Below the pieces are notes generated by a model, which did not search any database, was not told the origin of the DNA, and was given only the letters and a program-made list of their open reading frames with translations. Of a DNA stretch of 59,920 bases, positions 56,819 to 59,920 are shown in pieces. Position numbers and translations under genes: made by a program. The first letter of the stretch is position 1, and each line of letters opens with the position of its first letter. The stretch comes from Acidimicrobiaceae bacterium. Lineage in GTDB: Bacteria; Actinomycetota; Acidimicrobiia; Acidimicrobiales; RAAP-2. The stretch lies in contig PMON01000058.1 of the NCBI GenBank assembly GCA_003162395.1, forward strand, positions 1 to 59,920, in the 5' to 3' direction.

Positions 56819-57253
56819 GTGGACCGATCCGCGAGAATTCAACGTGTGAAAGATGCCCGGCCGGAACCGGTCAGCGGTCTGTACTCCGACGCCCCGTACG
56901 ACTACGCAGCCGTCGCACGACTGGGTGCGCTGCTCTTCACTGCCGGGGCATGCCCGTTGGATGAGGACGGAAAGGTCATCGGTCTCAATGACCATCGGGC
57001 TCAGGCGGTTGCCTCGATCGAGAATCTTCGACGCGCGTTAGCTCATTTCGATGCACGGTTCCACCACCTCGTGAAGACCACGGTGTACGTGGTCGGCGAT
57101 CGGGACGACCTCGTCACGGTCTGGACCGTCGTCGCCGACAGCCTCGCGCCTCATCGTCCTCCGAGCACGCTGCTCGGCGTGTCGACGCTCGGCTATCCAG
57201 GGCAACTCGTTGAGATCGAGGCGATTGCAGCGGTCCCTTCGGTAGACGGCTAA
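56819..57253 (+). CDS. RidA (YjgF/UK114) family protein
   Basis: 144 aa trimeric fold. FTAGACPLDEDGKVIG, VKTTVYVV and VEIEAIAAVPS are typical of RidA, which hydrolyses reactive enamines. The usual Arg of the active site (in the motif ARS) is replaced by PPS in HRPPSTLLGV, so this may be a Rid subfamily without imine deaminase activity. GTG at 56819 or at 56846. Confidence 0.82.
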   Translation: MDRSARIQRVKDARPEPVSGLYSDAPYDYAAVARLGALLFTAGACPLDEDGKVIGLNDHRAQAVASIENLRRALAHFDARFHHLVKTTVYVVGDRDDLVTVWTVVADSLAPHRPPSTLLGVSTLGYPGQLVEIEAIAAVPSVDG

Positions 57254-57333
57254 TAGCGTCGCTCTCTTGGCCGCCGAGATGGGGATCCTCTCAGACGCGC
57301 CCGAACTCCAGTACCGCTGACCGTGGCCCTGAG

Positions 57334-57473
57334 TGTCCCGGATGCGCCGTTAGGGGACAATTGAAGAATGGCCCAGTGTCGGAGGGCCGACGCGCTAGAT
57401 CTGCGACCAACCACTGGCGACTTGGCCCGTAGGTGGTTCCCGGGCGGCTCGCAGCAGGTGCACCCCTAACCGG
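57334..57473 (+). repeat. Dispersed hairpin repeat, copy R18 (full length, 140 bases)
   Basis: Left GCCGTTAGGGG, right CCCCTAACCGG (8-base perfect inverted repeat). Hairpin at 57377-57390; stems CTGCGA (57401-57406) with TCGCAG (57449-57454) and AACCAC (57409-57414) with GTGGTT (57433-57438). A near-palindrome at the right end extends into cggttcgggg, and a partial gtgtcgg at 57491 follows. Confidence 0.9.
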
Positions 57474-57570
57474 TTCGGGGGCGCTGTGCGGTGTCGGATT
57501 TAAGGGAGAAATCAATGCCGCCAGCAGATCTGCCGTAGGTGTTCTGCGGCCGCCAGTGGACGTATCGCCC

Positions 57571-58047
57571 TTATTCGCTCCCGCTGGGCAGCAGGTAGCG
57601 AAAGTCGCAGTGCGTGCCTCCCTGCATGATTGTCTGCGTCCGCTCGAATCCAATGCCTAGGCCCTCGGCGATCGGCCCATCGGCTCCGCACAGGAGGAGG
57701 AAGCCAAGCTCAGGCTCTCCAAGCTCTTGAAAGAAGCGCGCATACTGACAACTCACGACATCGAATCGGACCTCTCCCTCCGGAGCTTCACGGCTCTCGA
57801 CTTCAACCACTCCGTCGGACACGGAATACGCGGCGAAGCTCCCGAACGCGACCATGCGATCTCCATGGGCCTCGTCAACCCAGTTACGTGCAAGTTGACG
57901 AAACTCGTCTGCGAGGACTTCGCGAGCGAGTTCGTGGGCTCGATCCTTGCCCAGTTCGCGTTCCATCGCCTTTAAGAGTGGAACGAGCACTTCAGCTTGG
58001 ATCTTCGTCCGATCGATCAAAGGGACGTCTGGCCTATGCAGTTCCAT
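57571..58047 (-). CDS. L-2-amino-thiazoline-4-carboxylate hydrolase family protein
   Basis: 158 aa. RFDVVSCQYARFFQELGEPE, GFLLLCGADGPIAEGLG and FERTQTIMQGGTHCDFRY match ATC hydrolase family members, with conserved Cys residues in SCQYARFF, LLCGAD and HCDFRY. ATG at 58047 is preferred to the longer start at 58083 because GGAGGCGAG lies just upstream and the extra bases are tandem repeats. Substrate unproven. Confidence 0.82.
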   Translation of the reverse strand: MELHRPDVPLIDRTKIQAEVLVPLLKAMERELGKDRAHELAREVLADEFRQLARNWVDEAHGDRMVAFGSFAAYSVSDGVVEVESREAPEGEVRFDVVSCQYARFFQELGEPELGFLLLCGADGPIAEGLGIGFERTQTIMQGGTHCDFRYLLPSGSE

Positions 58048-58056
58048 CTCGCCTCC

Positions 58057-58118
58057 GACCCGTCGCTGACCCGTCGCGGACAAGGCGGACCCGTCGCGGA
58101 CCCGTCGCGAACCCGTGC
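58057..58118. repeat. 11-base tandem repeat
   Basis: About five imperfect units of gacccgtcgcg upstream of the ATC hydrolase gene. The other 300 bases to 58456 show no gene; the stretch is the likely promoter region for the gene at 58457. Confidence 0.7.
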
Positions 58119-58456
58119 CAACGGTAACTTCGTTCCATCAACAGCGCAGACTCCATCGACGTCCGCTCGGCCTCGCTAATGGCGGGACGATGTGAATGCC
58201 CGCTGACGCCCTGCGCGATCGAGAGGCGCTTCCAAGCGCCGGTCCAATTGACCTCGTCCGGCGATCGGGGACGCTTCTGAAGATCCCGCGAACAGGGCGG
58301 TGGAGATCCTCAAGTGCTCCACCTCACCCACGCTCGGCTCCGTGAGCGAGCGAGGTAGTAGACAGCCCGGCATCGCGATGACTGTGCAGACTGGTACGCG
58401 TCTGATGGACGACACGACCTGTGCAGTGTCGCTCGGACTACCCGAAGGGAGACTCA

Positions 58457-58981
58457 GTGGACATCATCAATTTGGGTGCGATGGACGGTTTGCCGCCAGT
58501 GATCTGGGCGGACGTCGTCGAAAAGCTCGATGCCGGATCACCGCCGGCTCCAGACGCCCACAACGCTCGCACGACGTGGCTCTCGACGGTGAACGAGGAC
58601 GGCAGCCCCCACGTGACCGCGGTCGGTGCGCTCTGGCTGGACGGAAACTTCTGGTTCCAGACCGGATCGGGCACCCGGAAGGGCCGCAACGTCGCCCGCG
58701 ACCCGCGATGCTCGATCGCGGTGTCGATCCTCGATGCAGACGTCGTCGCCGAAGGTGACGCAGCGCGGGAGACCGAACCCGCCACGCTGTCACGCCTCGC
58801 CAAGGCCTGGGCGGACCAAGGATGGCCCGCCGAACTGGATGAGACCGGGGCCGGAATCACCGCCCCGTTCAACGCGCCTTCGCAAGGACCTCCGCCATGG
58901 AACGTCTATCGCATCAAGCCACGTTCGGTGACCGTGGTACTGGGCACCGAGCCAGGCGGGCTGACACGCTTCAAGTTCTAA
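58457..58981 (+). CDS. Pyridoxamine 5'-phosphate oxidase-like flavin/F420 protein
   Basis: 174 aa split-barrel. TTWLSTVNEDGSPHVTAVGA, FWFQTGSGTRKGRNVARDPR and CSIAVSILDADVVAEGDA match the PNPOx-like family, which uses FMN or F420 to reduce or oxidise small molecules. GTG start with GGGAG 7 bases upstream. Confidence 0.85.
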   Translation: MDIINLGAMDGLPPVIWADVVEKLDAGSPPAPDAHNARTTWLSTVNEDGSPHVTAVGALWLDGNFWFQTGSGTRKGRNVARDPRCSIAVSILDADVVAEGDAARETEPATLSRLAKAWADQGWPAELDETGAGITAPFNAPSQGPPPWNVYRIKPRSVTVVLGTEPGGLTRFKF

Positions 58982-59183
58982 TCACAGCCCGGCCAGGCGG
59001 CTGACTCGATCGGCGTCGGGAAATTTAATGACTCTCAAGGCACTTTCATTGCCTCGGCTGGCCGACGTAGCTATGTCCCCCTGCCCTGTTCCGGGACACC
59101 CGAGGCCGGTTCGAATCTTAACGATCTGGCAGCAGGAGCGTGGCGAGCCCAGCCATGATGGAAGCGAACACGAGGAGGAGTCA

Positions 59184-59858
59184 ATGTCAAGATTGCTCGT
59201 GCGGAACTTCTCGATCTCGCTCGACGGTTACGCCGCAGGCCCCCACCAGGATCTCGACCATCCGCTCGGTATCGAGGGCACCCAGCTCCATGAGTGGTTG
59301 TTCGCTACCCGCAGCGGCAGTCAGATGATCGGCAGAGAAGGGGGGAGCGAGGGACTCGACGACGACTTCTTCTCGGAGCGGGAATCTGGTGTGGGCGCCA
59401 CCATCATGGGTCGGAACATGTTCGGCCCGATACGTGGACCGTGGGGCGACAGCGAGTGGACCGGCTGGTGGGGAGAGGAGCCCCCCTTTCGTCACCCGGT
59501 CTTCGTGCTCACTCACCAACCGTATGCTCCTATCGAAATGCAGGGGGGAACAACCTTCCATTTCGTTGACAGTGGGATCGAGGCAGCTCTCCGCGCAGCC
59601 TCCGAAGCGGCCGGTGATCAGGATGTCCTTGTCGGAGGTGGTGCAGCCACCATCAGGCAGTACCTTCGTGCTTCGCTCATCGATGAAATGCATCTTGTGG
59701 TTGTGCCTGTCTTGCTGGGTAGCGGCGAACGACTCTTCGACGATCTCGGCCCCAGCGTTGGTAACTACCGCTGTGTCGAGCACGTTTGTTCGCCAGCCGT
59801 CACCCACGTCCGCATCGCTCGGACCGGTCGTGATGTCGTCGGTGGACGGCAACGCTGA
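59184..59858 (+). CDS. RibD C-terminal/dihydrofolate-reductase-like protein
   Basis: 224 aa. NFSISLDGYAAGP at the N-terminus, TIMGRNMFGPIRGPW, FVLTHQPY, QDVLVGGGAATIRQYLRASL and EMHLVVVPVLLGSGERLF are typical of the RibD_C/DHFR-like fold. Many family members bind NADPH and reduce unknown substrates. ATG start with GAGGAGGAG upstream. Last gene of the window. Confidence 0.85.
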   Translation: MSRLLVRNFSISLDGYAAGPHQDLDHPLGIEGTQLHEWLFATRSGSQMIGREGGSEGLDDDFFSERESGVGATIMGRNMFGPIRGPWGDSEWTGWWGEEPPFRHPVFVLTHQPYAPIEMQGGTTFHFVDSGIEAALRAASEAAGDQDVLVGGGAATIRQYLRASLIDEMHLVVVPVLLGSGERLFDDLGPSVGNYRCVEHVCSPAVTHVRIARTGRDVVGGRQR

Positions 59859-59894
59859 GGGAAACAACGCCTCGGATAGTCCCTGATCGCTATC

Positions 59895-59920
59895 CCCGAT
59901 GTGCCGTTACACGGGTGATC
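59895..59920 (+). repeat. Left edge of another dispersed repeat, R19 (cut by window end)
   Basis: ccccgatgtgccgttacacg matches the left flank of the full copies R17 and R18. The hairpin would lie outside the window. Confidence 0.55.

Noticed and set aside
38427-57473. CRISPR array
   Set aside because: Copies are hundreds to thousands of bases apart, vary in length and have whole genes between them; no cas genes.
56676-57473. tRNA-like or riboswitch RNA in the repeats
   Set aside because: The stems do not fit a cloverleaf, there is no CCA or anticodon arm, and no known riboswitch motif was recognised.
57491-57497. Further gtgtcgg just after R18
   Set aside because: Only the heptamer matches; flanks do not follow the repeat, so it is likely chance or a remnant.
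38427-59920. Classical integron cassette array with attC sites
   Set aside because: Spacing and gene types fit, but the core sites occur as GTTAGGG first and CCCTAAC last, the reverse of the attC order (RYYYAAC to GTTRRRY), and no IntI gene is in the window. The array idea is kept only as a hypothesis.

Overview
The window is high-GC actinobacterial DNA. From about 2.9 to 26 kb, mainly on the minus strand, the order (read in the minus direction) usp, HAD, tlyA, nadK, recN, pyrG, Nudix, xerD, then scpA, scpB, rluB, aroH, tyrA, aroA, cmk, plsC and der is the conserved actinobacterial cluster around recN/pyrG and scpAB/cmk/der. The class is not certain; a deep lineage such as Acidimicrobiia is a guess from the aroH-tyrA-aroA insertion and the very high third-position GC. 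Many start codons sit exactly 6 bases after a TANNNT box, so leaderless transcription is probably common.

Layout. 0-26 kb: housekeeping block with a c-di-GMP GGDEF-EAL protein at its left edge, chromosome segregation (scpAB), aromatic amino-acid synthesis (aroH, tyrA, aroA), isoprenoid (ispH), lipid (plsC) and nucleotide genes (cmk, pyrG, nadK). Many neighbours overlap by 4 bases (ATGA or GTGA), implying translational coupling. 26-30.5 kb: a sugar-type ABC importer operon (ATPase, two permeases, binding protein last) closed by a strong hairpin. 30.8-35.8 kb: TetR regulator, secreted beta-propeller, lipoprotein, degenerate Nudix protein, gluconokinase and an unusual phosphatase/phosphodiesterase.

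35.9 kb to the end: an accessory region, lower in GC and mixed in gene orientation, made of short single-gene units: monooxygenase-type barrels, GNAT, NTF2-like, alpha/beta hydrolases, YunG, VOC proteins, three toxin-antitoxin pairs, DinB, Arr (rifampin ADP-ribosyltransferase), an APH-type kinase, RidA, ATC hydrolase, a PNPOx-like oxidase and a RibD/DHFR-like reductase. It also holds an amino-acid ABC importer operon (42.2-45.0 kb) and at least two decayed genes.

The most unusual feature is a family of about 19 short, structured intergenic repeats between 38.4 kb and the window end. They share a GTCGG-AGGG-CCGAC hairpin, a left flank resembling ATGTGCCGTTAGGG and a right end CNACCCGGCAG. All copies point the same way, although the genes between them lie on both strands, and nearly every gene or TA pair is bracketed by copies. 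None was seen in the first 38 kb. The pattern looks like a cassette array or the trace of a very active small hairpin element. It is not a textbook integron: the core sites are in the wrong order for attC and no IntI lies in the window (the only tyrosine recombinase is the housekeeping XerD).
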